A model generated the notes under the pieces. The model was not told where the DNA came from. It worked only from the letters and a program-made list of their open reading frames with translations, and did no database searches. DNA of 64,000 nucleotides from Plantago major. Lineage: Eukaryota; Streptophyta; Magnoliopsida; Lamiales; Plantaginaceae. Shown here piece after piece: positions 22,401 to 34,334 of this stretch; positions within the stretch are counted from its first letter, which is position 1, and each line of letters opens with the position of its first letter. Position numbers and translations under genes: made by a program. The stretch is from NCBI GenBank assembly GCA_026545765.1, contig CM048840.1:32244765-32308764 (forward strand), in the 5' to 3' direction.

Positions 22401-25400
22401 TTGTACACCCAATTCGTAGCTGAATGTGCATTCATGTGAAAGAATCCTCATCATTATCTATTGCATAATCCAAGTTTGCTCTTGGATGAACAATCAAAGA
22501 ATATCGTCGAACTGTTTAATGGCAATACCTGTTAAATAAATTGGAAACTTGCTCCTCTCGAAATTCCCTGCAATTTTTTTTATGCCCTCACATCAATGTA
22601 TAATCCACTATTTTATATGTGCACTCCACATGATGTGCGTTACTGATGAGTATGGGTCTATTATTTAAATCCGGAGAAGATTTCTAATATGTATTGTGCA
22701 TCTGAAGGCTTCAAAAAACCAGAATGGGCGAAAACGAAAGCAGCCTGTTTCATCTTCTGGACCTGCTAATAGCTCTGGAACTGGTAACACAGCTGGCCCT
22801 TCTCCAGGTTCAGCTCCCTCTACGCCCTCAACTCATACACCCGGGGAGATGTCAATGCCCACTCTGCCACACAGTGGAAGTTCTTCAAAGCCTCTGATGA
22901 TGTTTGGAACTGATAACCCGAGTGCTCTTACTTCATCGTCGAACCAGTTGGTAAGAATAATTTCCCTGCTTACTTTTCCAATGCGTGGACTAAAAGGTCT
23001 GAATGTTTCATATACATTGAAAAGTTTCTATCTGTCACTGACTGAAATGGAAATGGAGTGTAATTTTAAAGTTCATACCTAAAAAAGGAAATCTGATCCA
23101 TGTTTGTTGTTGATGAATTTGTGTTGGTTACTTAAACATCCATTTGCATTCTTCTTGACAGTGGGACGATAAAGATCTTGTGCAAGCTGATATGGATCGT
23201 TTTGTGGATGACGTTGAAGACAATGTGGAGTCGTTTTTGTCCCATGATGATGCTGACCCCCGAGATGGAGTTGGCCGTGGTATGGATGTCAGCAAAGGCA
23301 AGTGAACAACGTGAAGTCGTTTCCTGCTTTTTCCTGTATTGTATCTGAATGTTTAATTTGTTTGCACCACCTACTGGTGTACATGTAACACTTTGTACAA
23401 GTTTACCTCTGAATTAGCTTGAAATGAAACTTCATAGTGATATTCTAAAATTTGTAAAACCTTGTTGGTGTGTTATGCTATGCAGGGTTCACATTCACAG
23501 AAGTAAATACTGTCTGTGCTAGTACTAATAAAGTTATCTGTTGCCACTTCTCATCTGATGGAAAGCTGCTCGCTACTGGTGGCCATGACAAAAAGGTGAT
23601 TGTTGTTGCACTAGAATGAAGGAATTCATTTTCAACTTGACAAATAAAATAAAATCTCGACATCTTCTAATGTAGCGGCTCAAAGCATAATAGTACTTGG
23701 TATAAATGTTCAAATAATACTAAACAAGTAGTTTTGACAATGCAGGCAATTTTATGGTACACAGACAGTTTGAAGCAAAAAACTCATCTTGAAGAACATT
23801 CTAATCTTATAACGGATGTTCGTTTCAGCCCCAGCATGGCACGCCTTGCCACCTCATCTTTTGACAAAACCGTTAGAGTCTGGGAAGTGGATAATGTTAG
23901 TTCACAAACACTCCAATCTAGCATGCTAATTTGTGTACTTTCTCCTGTATGGTTATTTTCAGTTTACCTTTAGTTTCTAGGGGGGCCTTGTTTCTTCACC
24001 AAAGACTTCTTATAATAGTCTATAACTAATTGGTTTATTTTGCTAAGTCCTCCTATGATTCTTCATTCTAATTATATATTGTTACGTTATGGGTGTAGGA
24101 TATTGCTGCTCTTTGTTTTCTTTTTCTTTTTGGCAAGTCAAGAGATGATCAACTCTTTATGACATTATACTTGTATGTGCACCATGGCTGCATTGTGTTT
24201 GTAGATTTTGCAAAAGGGATAAGCGCAGGTTCTAAGAAATTGCTGTTACTTGGCAATTCATAAAGATGATGTAATTGCTGCATGGTGTTAAAGTTTATAT
24301 ACAATGGTTACATTCCTTTTCAGAATGTAGTTAAATGATGTTACTAATCATCAACAGTGCCTCTTATTGTGATACATTTGAATTCGAGTGTCTCCAGGAT
24401 ATCGTCTTTTTTGCCATAGGGAGCATGTATAGTAATCAATTCTATCAAACATAAATGTGCTAGTATCTAGAGCCTTAGACTATGTTTCAGGAAGAATCCC
24501 ACTTATTTGTTGTCCTTGTTTATATATCATTTGGTTTATTGTCTTTAGACTCATTTGATGGTCACTTATTCCCACCCCTGTTTGTGTTGCAGCCGGGCTA
24601 CTCACTTCGGACCTTTACTGGGCATTCTTCTGGTGTAATGTCACTGGACTTCCATCCCAACAAAGAAGATCTCATCTGCTCTTGTGATGGTGATGGTGAG
24701 ATACGATACTGGAGTATTCAAAATGGCAGCTGTGCTAGAGTTTTCAAGGTAACTTCTCAAATAACAAAATTAAGATATTAGCTACCTTCTTCATCTTAGT
24801 GTCATTATATTCATATACCACAAACACGTTTGTGTTTAAGAAGATCGATGTTTTCATCTGTGGTTGGATTAGGGTGCCACTGCGCAAGTGAGATTTCAAC
24901 CCCGTCTTGGAAGATATCTTGCAGCAGCTGCTGAGAATGTTGTGTCAATATTGGATGCAGAGACGCAAGCTTGTCGGCATTCACTAAAGGTTCGCTACTA
25001 TCCAGCTTCACTAAGTTTACGATGCTTGCAACCTAGGAAGCACTACGAATACTAATATGAATACGAATACGAATACGATACGAGTACGAAAAATGGTAAA
25101 ACTTGAAATATTAAAATACGAGTATGTTAAAAATAAGTTTTGTTTCATTACATATTTTGATATGTTAATATAATACGATAAGGTAAAAAAATGAAAACAA
25201 AAACAAGATAGTAACTATCATAAGTACTTCATTACATCAATCTTGATAACCATCATCAAATTAATTAGTAAAGAAAACAATACATAATAAAGAAAACATA
25301 AATACAATAACAGGGAAAAATATAATACTAAAGAAAAATAAAATAAATATGTATTTTTGGAGTATAAACAAGTACATACGGTCATGGAAAAAAGTATGTG

Positions 25401-26415
25401 TGCTTCATAGCTTGCAACTTCTTTTACATTCTGTGCTTCTGCTGGCTTAACATCATGAAATTCTATATTGATGTTTGCGGTGACAGCTTCTAGTTTCTCC
25501 TCTAAAATCAATATAAGAGCTTCTATTTTCTCGAATAAAAAATCAAACAACTCCACAATGGTTATTGAACAATTAGTATTCAACAATATTTATTTTATAG
25601 TTTTATAGCATATTATTTGGGAGCACTTGAGTACCCATTTAGTCACTTGTTTCCACTAAACGTCAGCACTTGGAAAGAGTTCTGATTATTGCAAAAGCCA
25701 CTTAATCCTTCACTATACAAAAGTCGTCATAAGAAATTAACAACACAAAATTCATAATAAAAGTAGCAATCTCCAATTTTACGAGTTCTTGTTATCGACA
25801 ATACCCGACGGTTGATTCTAGAAATAATCCATTTTTCCCTGCACATGTTTTCTTGCTTGCACTGTAATCTGATATTCTCATTTCTACTTGTATCGCTCTC
25901 GTTAGTTAATTTATTTCTTGATTTGGATGTCAATCTTCCTCAATACTATTATTTTAGGGTCACACAAAACCCATCCATTCCGTTTGCTGGGACCCGTCTG
26001 GTGAGCTCTTAGCCTCGGTTAGTGAAGATTCAGTGAGAGTGTGGAATCTAAGATCAGGGAACGAAGGGGACATTCTGCACGAGCTCAGTTGTAATGGCAA
26101 CAAGTTTCATTCATGTGTCTTCCACCCCACCTATTCGTCATTGTTGGTCATTGGTTGCTACCAGGCAAGTTTTATCCCTTCTTCAAGCGCTCGTTTTTCA
26201 TGTACTGCACTACAATGACAATGTGAATGATAAACCTCCGTTTCTCCTTTTTTCTGTTTCCTTTATTGCAGTCTGTAGAGCTGTGGAACATGACTGAGGA
26301 CACAACTATGACACTTCCAGCACATGACGGACTGATCGCTTCGTTGGCTGTGTCGACTGTGGCTGGACTTGTGGCTTCTGCTAGTCATGACAAGATTGTC
26401 AAGCTGTGGAAATAA
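16443..26415 (+). CDS. LUG: LEUNIG transcriptional co-repressor, 18 exons, 913 residues
   Basis: Nuclear Groucho/TLE-type co-repressor. In Arabidopsis LUG pairs with SEUSS and represses targets such as AGAMOUS. Exons: 16443-16474, 17280-17377, 17465-17574, 17925-18368, 18445-18530, 18686-18764, 18857-18932, 19804-19853, 21604-21903, 22037-22240, 22708-22950, 23162-23297, 23486-23595, 23746-23895, 24593-24748, 24873-24989, 25958-26164, 26272-26415. The sum is 2742 nt, no stop before the last codon. Residues 1-85 are the LUFS/LisH domain (opening [11 protein letters not shown], then [13 protein letters not shown]). Residues about 88-190 are a very long Q tract, and a second short Q run lies near 430. 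From about 620 to the end are seven WD40 repeats ending in KIVKLWK. Length fits Arabidopsis LUG (931) better than LUH (787). The introns after exons 12 and 17 use GC donors. Confidence 0.95.
17946..18201 (+). repeat. Glutamine-coding CAG/CAA tract in LUG exon 4
   Basis: About 255 bp of mixed CAG and CAA codons, broken by a few Pro, Ala, Met and His codons. CAA interruptions make it less prone to slippage than a pure CAG run. Alanine- or leucine-rich frames in other registers are shadows. Confidence 0.9.
20113..20330. mobile_element. Stowaway-like MITE in LUG intron 8
   Basis: 218 bp with inverted ends: TACCCCCTCTGCCCCACATA on the left and the reverse complement of GGATGGGATGGAGTAA on the right. 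Both are followed by a CTTCATA-type string. TA borders are as expected for Tc1/mariner-type MITEs. Intron 8 (19854-21603) is the longest intron of the gene. Confidence 0.7.
23298..23485 (+). other. GC-AG intron 12 of LUG
   Basis: The exon ends AAAG and the intron begins GCAAGT and ends ATGCAG. The only nearby GT donor (four bases on) would shift the frame and lose the WD40 text, so the GC donor is required. Confidence 0.85.
26165..26271 (+). other. GC-AG intron 17 of LUG
   Basis: The exon ends TACCAG and the intron begins GCAAGT and ends TTGCAG. Use of the GT four bases on would bring a stop within a few codons. The same AG|GCAAGT donor is seen at intron 12. Confidence 0.85.
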
Positions 26416-27124
26416 TAAATTATGTTGTTCTTTGTACCATAGACGTTTTGTCAAACTCTTGTCATATACTTGTGATGTTTTGTCTTGACTATTGTAGTTC
26501 GTATGTTGTGTTTTGAACGGTAGGAGCAGCTTGTATCTTGCTAGTTTTTATTAATCATGTATCTTGCTAGTTTTCTCCTGGTACTCTTGTCTCGTGTTTC
26601 AAAGAATTTTAAAGGGAGTTTGGAATTACATCTGTGCTTTGTAGTTACTCCTACTAGTTTGGTCAACTCAGGTAACTTTCTGACGTTTTGTACCAAGTCC
26701 TCTACTGTAAAGAACGTTAAAGAGAATTTGGAATTACATCTGTGCTTTCTGGTTATCTTACTAGTTTGGCCAACTCAGGTAACTTTATGACGTTTTGTAC
26801 CAAGTCCCACAAAATCCGATCCGAATCTAATTTGGTCCAAATATATGAAGGCAACCATATGAACATTGATGATCTGAGACTTGATCTGAGCCGAAGTCAC
26901 CCAATTGAGTTTGACCCCCTGATCATCAATCTGAAATCATCCAAATCATCTTCACTAACAGTAATCCTCTGCAGATGTCTGCACACGTTAGCGTTAATTC
27001 ATCAGTAATCCTCTCCTAACTATCTACTTCAACAGTTAAATCTCTCTGGAACTATCTACTTCAAGAGTTGAGACCCAAATGTCAGTAATTATTTATAATA
27101 ATGTCACATTAATTTTAAATAATT
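26416..27124. other. LUG 3' untranslated region and spacer
   Basis: The 3' UTR starts after TAA at 26413-26415, with AATAAA-like strings directly downstream. A segment of about 90 bp is repeated with changes (26617-26680 and 26727-26800, both with AATTACATCTGTGCTTT and GGTAACTTT strings). Near 26810-26950 there are fragments of AATCCGA(A/T)-rich repeat DNA. Confidence 0.5.
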
Positions 27125-27968
27125 ACATTTTGGACGTCCCAATTTTCAACTTCTCGCATTCTATTTTGAACGTCCTAATTTCAACTTCTCATATCTTAAA
27201 TGGAAAATCTCTCTCCTACTTTATTCACTACCTTTCATACTTTACGCAATATCTCCCATACTTTTTTTTGAAGAAGTTAAAGTATTATTAAAAGATCAGA
27301 GCATAAGCAATGCTGCTGAACGCAAATCAGAAGTACATCTGCCATAATAGTTACAGAAAGCCAGTAAAGATGCTCAAAACCGCAAAAACCTATCCAGTCT
27401 AAACCATCAGCCAAAATAGATGAACCTTAATAATTGAAAATACCACTCCCAAACCTAACCAAGATAACCGAAAGCAAGGAAAAAGGATTCTCGAAAACGA
27501 CACTTACAGGGATCCAAGACGGATGAGCTTCTGCCCACCCCCGTCGTCTAGTATGTCTCAGTCCAAAGAACTAGGCCAAGAGTTAGGGGTGTGAAATCAG
27601 AACCACCAACGGGGGAATACTAACATCGCAACAAAATCAACCCCGATATTAGTGATTTCCCGTTGAAGCATCCAAAGGGACTCAGACGACCCATAAGTGC
27701 TTCCGGACAATAATTCCATGACTCCCAGTCACCTGGAAGGAAGGAAGATAGCCCAGCACCGCCTAAAAACACGCAAACAATATCCGACAAAGCTCCACTC
27801 CATCCAAGCTGCCCGGGAAACAAAAAACACGCCTCTCATCACCACCAAAATATCTCCCATACGTTATTCACCGTCTTTCTTACTTTATCACCACCTATCC
27901 TACTTTATTCACTATTCTCTCAAAACTCGTGTCCGGACCCGCGGGAAGTAAATTTGGGATGGAGGGAG
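27125..27968. mobile_element. MITE-like sequence split by a non-LTR insertion
   Basis: The right end reads GGGATGGAGGGAGT (27957-27970), typical of Stowaway-like MITEs. The left end is not clear. Pyrimidine-rich repeats (CTTTATTCAC) occur on both sides of the insertion at 27262-27848. Confidence 0.4.
27262..27848 (-). mobile_element. 5'-truncated LINE (or SINE-like) insertion
   Basis: 587 bp flanked by a perfect 14-bp target duplication, AATATCTCCCATAC (27248-27261 and 27849-27862). On the - strand it ends in eight A residues, with TTTTAATAATACTTTAAC just before, similar in style to the LINE 3' end at 4530-4564. A 67-residue frame inside has no recognised domain. Confidence 0.82.
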
Positions 27969-30201
27969 TGCAATACTTGAAATTGAAACACAATAATTGA
28001 AATTGAAAATTGTTATACTTGAAATTAAAAATACAATTTCAAATAATCAGTATCTTAAAATTATAAGTAATGTTTTGTACTATATAATTGTGTTTCAATT
28101 TCAAATAATATGTATTTTAAAATTACAATTAATGTTTTGTATATAAGTGTGTTTCTATTGTTACAGATTGGAAAAAGTTATATTACTTGAAAATAGTAAG
28201 AATTATAATACTTGAAACAAAAGAAAATTGGAAGAAAATAAGAAAAAAGAAAAGAAAACCAAATGAAAAGAACAAAAGAAAAACAAAGAAAAAAAAGTAA
28301 TTTTTTTTTTTTTTAAAAGGGAAAATGGTTCTGGCAAGCGCTGGGGCGCTGCAACTGCAGTTGTGCCTCTGCTGGAGGCCCAACAGAGTTGCAGTTGCAC
28401 AAAACCTTCTCCAACACTGTGGGAGAAGGTCTAAGGCCAAGACGATTTTGAGGAGGATTAAAAGATTGAGTCAATTCAATATATGTACATATAATAAAAC
28501 GTTTGTAATGAGATGTGAATTTTAAAATTGGCGTATTCCAAGATACAAATTCGAATAAAAATTGTTCAATTAGACTCAAAATGCCGTGAAGTTTTATAAT
28601 CCGAAAATGATCCAAATCCGAAATTCAAACAATATCCGACCCGAATTACCACTTTGCCAGGATTAATCTTAGGGCATACATGTGTCCCATAAAACTAAGG
28701 AGGGCTTTGGTGCTAATACCATGGCTACATATTGTGATTTTAACAAGTCGACGGGGAAACGACATGAAGTCTCATGTTGAAATTTGTTTAACCTTGCGTA
28801 GCGTGTAAACAGACAGGGCGTTAGTGAATTCGATTAGCAAGGACAATATATTTTACCTTCCTATCAAAATGCACTCATTTTGCCAAAAACGATTCTGCAT
28901 TTTGATTTATTTGTAGATAATCAATTTTAAGTTTCACTGCAAATTAATGTACTCTAATGTTAAAATTGAGTCCATCAATTCACAACTAAGTATAAATTCA
29001 AGGTTTTTTTGCTATTATATGACTAATTTAATGGTAAATAAGTTAATATTGAACTTTGAAATAAATTAGCAAATTTTTGTGCCATTTATAAAATATAATT
29101 AATTTGACTAACTCATGTTGAGTTTTTTGAAAAAATCTGGGGGGCAAAATAAAATTTAAAGGAAGCAAATTACAAAATATCTCCTCTAACAATCTTAGTA
29201 AAAGGAAAATTGTGGGCAACAATCTGGCTTCTCCACCGCAACTAAATAATGTTGAATTTTAGTGACCGAGTGAGATTTTAATTCGTTCGATGTATTGATC
29301 AATTGGGCCCAATAAGTTGGAAACAAGTATTTCGTGCAACCTGTATCTCATTATTGAAGTGAATTGCACTTAATGCATTAAGTCACTTTGATCAATGCAT
29401 GGATGAGTCAAGTCATTCGTAACACAAGGATTTATAGTCCTATTTGCTAAAATTCGTCTTTAAAGAGTTAAGGAATCGAAAAGCAAGTGGAGAATTCAAA
29501 GCGGTGAGCCTCGGATGAAGAAGAGCCCCGTGGTCGGCTAGTCCAACAAAACTTTTGTTTCTGCAGGCCGACGACGGTAAGAGGGGTCTCATTGCGGTGA
29601 GCCCTATAGCGTCCTAAAGGATGCGTTTTTCCAATAGTTTTCGATTTTTCCTCGTCTTTTAATGAATTGACACATCCCTTAAGTTGGATATTTGCCATCC
29701 TTTTAACTTGTGTCCATTGGATGAAGTGTTAAAACCTTTAATGGAATGATATAACTTCTGGGAATGATCACAAAGCAATTAAATATGTGCAAAAGTTTTT
29801 CACAAAAACACAACACAAGCCATACTTGCTCTGAATATTATTTCATTGCTCTTTTGTGTATCCTTACACACTCAAATTATGGTTCGTCAGACACGGCTAT
29901 CGGAGTGTGACCTAGCCGTTTAAGAGAGGTTTTATCCCTATTGATTAACATTCGTTTGCACCGTAGCAACGCAATAAAGTATTAAGGAGAGATAGTCTAA
30001 CTATCGATTGATCTGACCTTTAATTTGTTGTTAATCTTCTCTACTCCTCATCATGCCTACTACCGGCCAAATTCCTTAGAACTAAGAAATGAAATAGACA
30101 AATCCGTTTGTTGTCATTGATGATCAAATTCGTATTCATTTCGTTTTTTTTAAATGTCCTAACGATACTTTTACTTCGTCATTAACAAAAAGATACTCCA
30201 C
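27969..30201. other. Intergenic, AT-rich, no gene recognised
   Basis: It contains a purine-rich stretch (28220-28320), then a GC-richer piece with the palindrome CAACTGCAGTTG (near 28354) and a diverged repeat of TGCAGTTGCAC (near 28390). AATCCGAAAT strings near 28600-28640 recall the hAT-type MITE. Short open frames show no family signature. Confidence 0.5.
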
Positions 30202-30675
30202 TTAAATAGTTTAAGGACCCAGATTTGACACTAAACTAATACTACCAGGAAGTCCAATGTTTATAGAACACTTGTTCTGCTGTAGCTTGAACTGATGTTC
30301 TGAAAACACTGCTCTTCGGTAACCTAACACAAACTTATACTTGACACTTAATAAAAAGCGGAAATATTCAAGTCAAGATATAAGTTTCTAGCAGATTATA
30401 TTTCTATAATCCACCGAGCCTCAAGGCGAAAATATCCACTAATCAATGATGTTAATGAATACAAAACTAGTCTAGATTTATTCTTACGAATATCTCTCGA
30501 TGCAAAACAACCGAGTAGATGTGAAGAGCTACCTCTATCAATCTACCTATCAATCTCTAACCTATAGAGAACACTAGATAGATACAACTCGGAAAACCTT
30601 AGACAATACACGAATCTGTATGAATATTCTTGAGAGAATAATAAGCTTGCTCCGTGTATCTATCTTCAATGTCGA

Positions 30676-30769
<94 letters not shown>

Positions 30770-31127
30770 CTAGAAAGCCGCTCCAGATCTCCGTAGAGTC
30801 CTACTTTGATACTTGTTATAACCTTGTAACTAGAATCCTAGTCGGATTCTACTTCCTTCCTTGGCACACACGAATGCACACTCCTTGATTTGCTCAAATC
30901 TCCTAGATTCCATAAGATCTTGTATCCTAAAATATCTGCACACAGAATCCAACTAAAACTGTGGAACAATATTAGAGTTAGAATAAAGGTAAAAACTATA
31001 ATAAAAATATATATCGAAGTGTGACTAATTACCCAGTGTGACGAGAACACTGAATTCACAGTGTTCTTAAAACACTAGTACAAATACTGTGGATGTTAAC
31101 AAAACACCCCCAGTAGTCACACTTACA
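30202..31127 (-). repeat. 3' LTR of the outer Copia element
   Basis: 926 bp, ending CACTTACA. It is longer than its partner because of an (AT)n run of about 90 bp. The first base pair is TT where the partner has TG. Confidence 0.88.
30679..30767. repeat. (AT)n microsatellite inside one LTR
   Basis: A pure AT run of 89 bp. The matching place in the partner LTR (near 56185) has only about 12 bp, so the run expanded or contracted after insertion. Confidence 0.95.
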
Positions 31128-31138
31128 TTCTCCCCTTT
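31128..31138 (-). promoter_or_regulatory. Polypurine tract of the outer Copia element
   Basis: Reads AAAGGGGAGAA on the - strand, directly before the TGTAAGTG that begins the 3' LTR. Confidence 0.75.
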
Positions 31139-31418
31139 GGTTTTTGCCTTTCTTCACATCACCTTAAACCTGTAACATATGTCCACAAAATATACTTACC
31201 AAACAAAATAAACAGAAGAGAAATTGCTCCCCCTCAAATTCATAATGATCATGCTAGCATAAAACAACAAAAGATCCAAACAGTCACATAAGCTAGAATT
31301 CAGAATATTACAGACCCAAAATAATAATAGAGCAGTGTCTGAATTCAGAAGAAAGAAACAGGAAAGAAACAGAAAAACAGAAATCCAAATTCATGCCACT
31401 GGTGTTTGCAAAACACCA

Positions 31419-32813
31419 CTATTCTCCCCCTTGATGTGTGGAAAGCAAAACATCCAGATTGGCCTGCACGTGCTGCAATCCTGCAATCTGTTGGGCAATG
31501 AGATCCCTCTGAGCCTGTAGCACCGCCCTATGTACCGGAAGCATCCCATCATAACGTGTTTCTCCACCAGCCGCATCAAACCAAGGTAAGTCCAAATGAT
31601 GAGCCCCTCCAAGCATGCTATGAGTTATTTTCATAACTCCAGGTGTGTCAAACACATCCTTAGCCCGTGGAGTAAAACCTTGCCTCGTAATTACCCTGAA
31701 AAGGAGTGCAGGATAGGGCAAAACAGTTGTGCCTTTGTAAGAGAATTCGGCAAGATCAGCAAAAATACGTGCACCCAGATTGACCGGAAGACCTTTCTTT
31801 AACTTGTACAGGAGCACTGCCATCTCCTGGGTCACATAAGTGGTATTGGAGGTAGGTATCCAATTGGATGCAACAAGGTGAAACAGAACAAAGCTCAAGG
31901 CTTTGAGCTTCGAGGAAAGACGGCCACTCTTGGGAAGCCATGCCTCAACCTTCCCAGTAGTGAGCTCGTGGATCACCATATCCAAATCCAGCTCAGTGTC
32001 ATCCTCAACTACCTCAGGCACACCCAGAGCCTGATTCAACAAGGCAGGACTGATCTCATAGATACGCTTCCGTACATAAACCTTATGCAACTCAGGGGAT
32101 TCATCATCATCGAAACCAGGAGGCAAGTTACAGTACAACTCCTTAACAGTAATAGGCAAAAACTCATCAAGAGAACTAACAGATCCAAGCAAATGCCGGC
32201 TCTCTAAAAACTGATACACCCTATGCAAGCGAAAATCCGACACAGAAATAGTCCTTTCAACCAAAACCTTTTTCTTCTCAAAATCACTAAACAGGTCATG
32301 AAGATCTTTTGTATAAAAGACATTGTCGTAAGAAAATTTAGCAGCATAGCCCCTAGGAGATGCAGATGAAGAGGGGTTACCTTTGCGCTCAGTTGCCTTT
32401 GACGAACCTGGTTGGTTGACATAAGATTTGCCCTTGCGAACTGTTTCCTTAGCTGGCTTGGAAACCAACTCTTCCTCATCATCATCCACAGTGACCACTT
32501 CTGGTGTTGTGGGCACAGAATGAGGAGGTGTGTCAGCAACACCTGTGTCGGCTGGCATAGAAGATGGTGTGTCAGAAACACCAGAGCCAGGGGTCTCCAT
32601 TGATTCAAAAAGTGGCGATAAAACCACCAATGGGCCGGGCTCTGGAGATGCAGCAGTAGAGGCAGGGGATGGGTCTGCTGGTGGAACCCTAGTCCCTGCA
32701 TTGTCCGATTCCGCCTGAGAGTGAGAAGCCATTGGTGCCAAAACTAGTGCCCGGCATGGATTGGGAGTAGGAGATGGTTGGCTTGGCACTGGTGAGCTGG
32801 AGGTGGAAACCAT
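31419..32813 (-). CDS. Extra 3' ORF of the outer Copia element (env-position protein)
   Basis: An open frame of 464 residues between pol and the 3' LTR, the place where Sireviruses carry an env-like ORF. The first ~160 residues are Pro/Ser/Thr rich and disordered, with an acidic DDDEEE cluster near 128-134 and a Lys-rich stretch. From about residue 180 the protein looks globular and recalls the 'putative plant transposon protein' domain often found in such ORFs. The C-terminus is Gln-rich and may form a short coiled coil. No signal peptide or membrane segment is seen, so an envelope role is unsupported. An in-frame ATG at 32883-32885 lies 24 codons upstream but is separated by one TGA. Function unknown. 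Confidence 0.7.
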   Translation of the reverse strand: MVSTSSSPVPSQPSPTPNPCRALVLAPMASHSQAESDNAGTRVPPADPSPASTAASPEPGPLVVLSPLFESMETPGSGVSDTPSSMPADTGVADTPPHSVPTTPEVVTVDDDEEELVSKPAKETVRKGKSYVNQPGSSKATERKGNPSSSASPRGYAAKFSYDNVFYTKDLHDLFSDFEKKKVLVERTISVSDFRLHRVYQFLESRHLLGSVSSLDEFLPITVKELYCNLPPGFDDDESPELHKVYVRKRIYEISPALLNQALGVPEVVEDDTELDLDMVIHELTTGKVEAWLPKSGRLSSKLKALSFVLFHLVASNWIPTSNTTYVTQEMAVLLYKLKKGLPVNLGARIFADLAEFSYKGTTVLPYPALLFRVITRQGFTPRAKDVFDTPGVMKITHSMLGGAHHLDLPWFDAAGGETRYDGMLPVHRAVLQAQRDLIAQQIAGLQHVQANLDVLLSTHQGGE

Positions 32814-32885
32814 AGGTTTCTTGGGGGCTTTTGGGGGTTGGGAGAATTTTCATTTTGCCGATTTCTTGGCGGATTTGGGGGCCAT

Positions 32886-33010
32886 TGAGAGTGAAGAGAA
32901 TTTGGAAGGGTAGGAGAGAATGGAGATTGGGAGAGATGAGGGGCTGTGAGAGTGAGAGAAAGAAGAAACAAAGAAAGGGAATAAAAGGAGAGGGACTGAC
33001 AGCGTGGGGA
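32886..33010 (-). promoter_or_regulatory. Pyrimidine-rich leader of the extra 3' ORF
   Basis: On the - strand a CCTTTTATTCCC string is followed by about 110 bases rich in CTCTC and TTCTTTCTCTC, then an ATG at 32885. This resembles a plant TATA-like box and leader, and hints at separate expression of the ORF. Confidence 0.4.
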
Positions 33011-33639
33011 AGAGAAGCTAGGAGTGGGAGGCTCGAGGTGTGGGCGGTGATTAAGGTAGTAATGGGAGCATATTGGGAGTAATGGTAGCTCTTAACTGCA
33101 TTTATGCTAAAAATAGGCAATTAGCATTAAAGAGGCACAGTAGTAAATCCTTTGAGTAATCGAGGATAATGAGTAGTACAAAATCAATAAGTGATAAAAA
33201 TTAGTATTTAAGGAATAATTCTATTTTAATGGTACAGTAACCAACAGAACTAAGTCTCAGTACTAACTAACTCATCATAAACGCAGTACTCAAAGTAACA
33301 CCCAGAACCACAAGCACCCCATGCAGAGAGAGGGAAAGAGAAGGAAGGAAACACATAACAGTACTAGCAGTCATAAACATGGTGTGTCCTGAACACCCCA
33401 ATTCAAAGACAAAGAGAAACTCAAACTGAACTGAAAACACAGACCTCCACATAGAAGAAGAAGGAGAAAGAAAAATGTTGGCAGAACACACTCACGACCA
33501 TGGTGTTGTCAGAACACCTAATCACAAACCATTAGATACACAAACCGAAACTTTGTATGATACTCCAGCAAGATAATCAAAATTAGAAGCAAGTTTATAT
33601 ACATTATTTATTTATTTATTTATTTGACAAGGGTAACTA

Positions 33640-33860
33640 ATTAAATGAAGGCAGCCGGAACTCCTAACATCCCAATCGTACCACAAGCCTTTTCAGCAAC
33701 ATGGGTGAGTACATAGGCACTAAATGAAGACAGTCGAAACTTCAACACCCCAACAACCCAATGCGTACAAATTTACCACATCACCTTTTTAGAGAAAACC
33801 TCAAGTCAAATAGTCACACCGAATGCAGGCAGCCGGAACTCCTCACACCCCAATACAACT
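33640..33860. repeat. Diverged repeats of about 90 bp in the 3' region of the outer element
   Basis: Three related strings built on GGCAGCCGGAACTCCTAACA...CCCAAT begin near 33645, 33727 and 33826. The interval 32886-34217 otherwise holds no recognised coding sequence. Confidence 0.6.
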
Positions 33861-34217
33861 ACCGACTATATCTGGTATCCCATCAACAACCATAAAGTAA
33901 AGAAAAACAGAGTTTTTATTTGTCCAGAGAGTGGTAAAAAACAATCCATAATCAGGTGACTTTAACCCACAAATCACAAGGTGTTCTGCACACACACGAG
34001 CACTTTATTTACAAAAAGGAGGCACATGTATCAAGACAGTTCAGAGCCCAAAAAGTCAAGAAATTGAGAGCCCTAGACTCACACATGGTTAAAACCTATA
34101 GTAACTGTAAGAAAGAGAAGCGAAGAAGCATTAAGAACAAGATTATAACACATAACACCACAAACAATACAAGTGTGTTCCGGTGGTGTTGCAGACACAT
34201 CAAAGCACTCAGACTTT

Positions 34218-34334
34218 TTAGACGATGCACATTCCAAGAGATTTCCTAAGACTAAGAAATCTCTCAGCATCCAGGGGTTTGGTAAAGATGTCAGCTAACT
34301 GATTTGTGGTTTCTATATGTTGAATATCAATAAG
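34218..34334 (-). pseudogene. C-terminal end of outer pol (RNase H tail)
   Basis: On the - strand this encodes the usual Copia pol ending with ADIFTKPL and a KSLGM string, stop TAA at 34218-34220. It is the piece of the outer pol left on the far side of the inner element. The other part ends at 50518. Confidence 0.88.

Noticed and set aside
28183..28440. Phe/Leu/Ser-rich frames that look like membrane proteins.
   Set aside because: Produced by a purine-rich low-complexity stretch; two frames give similar text.
32689..33120. A 143-codon hydrophobic frame on the - strand overlapping the start of the outer extra ORF.
   Set aside because: It reads the pyrimidine-rich leader in another frame; the extra ORF is longer and better supported.
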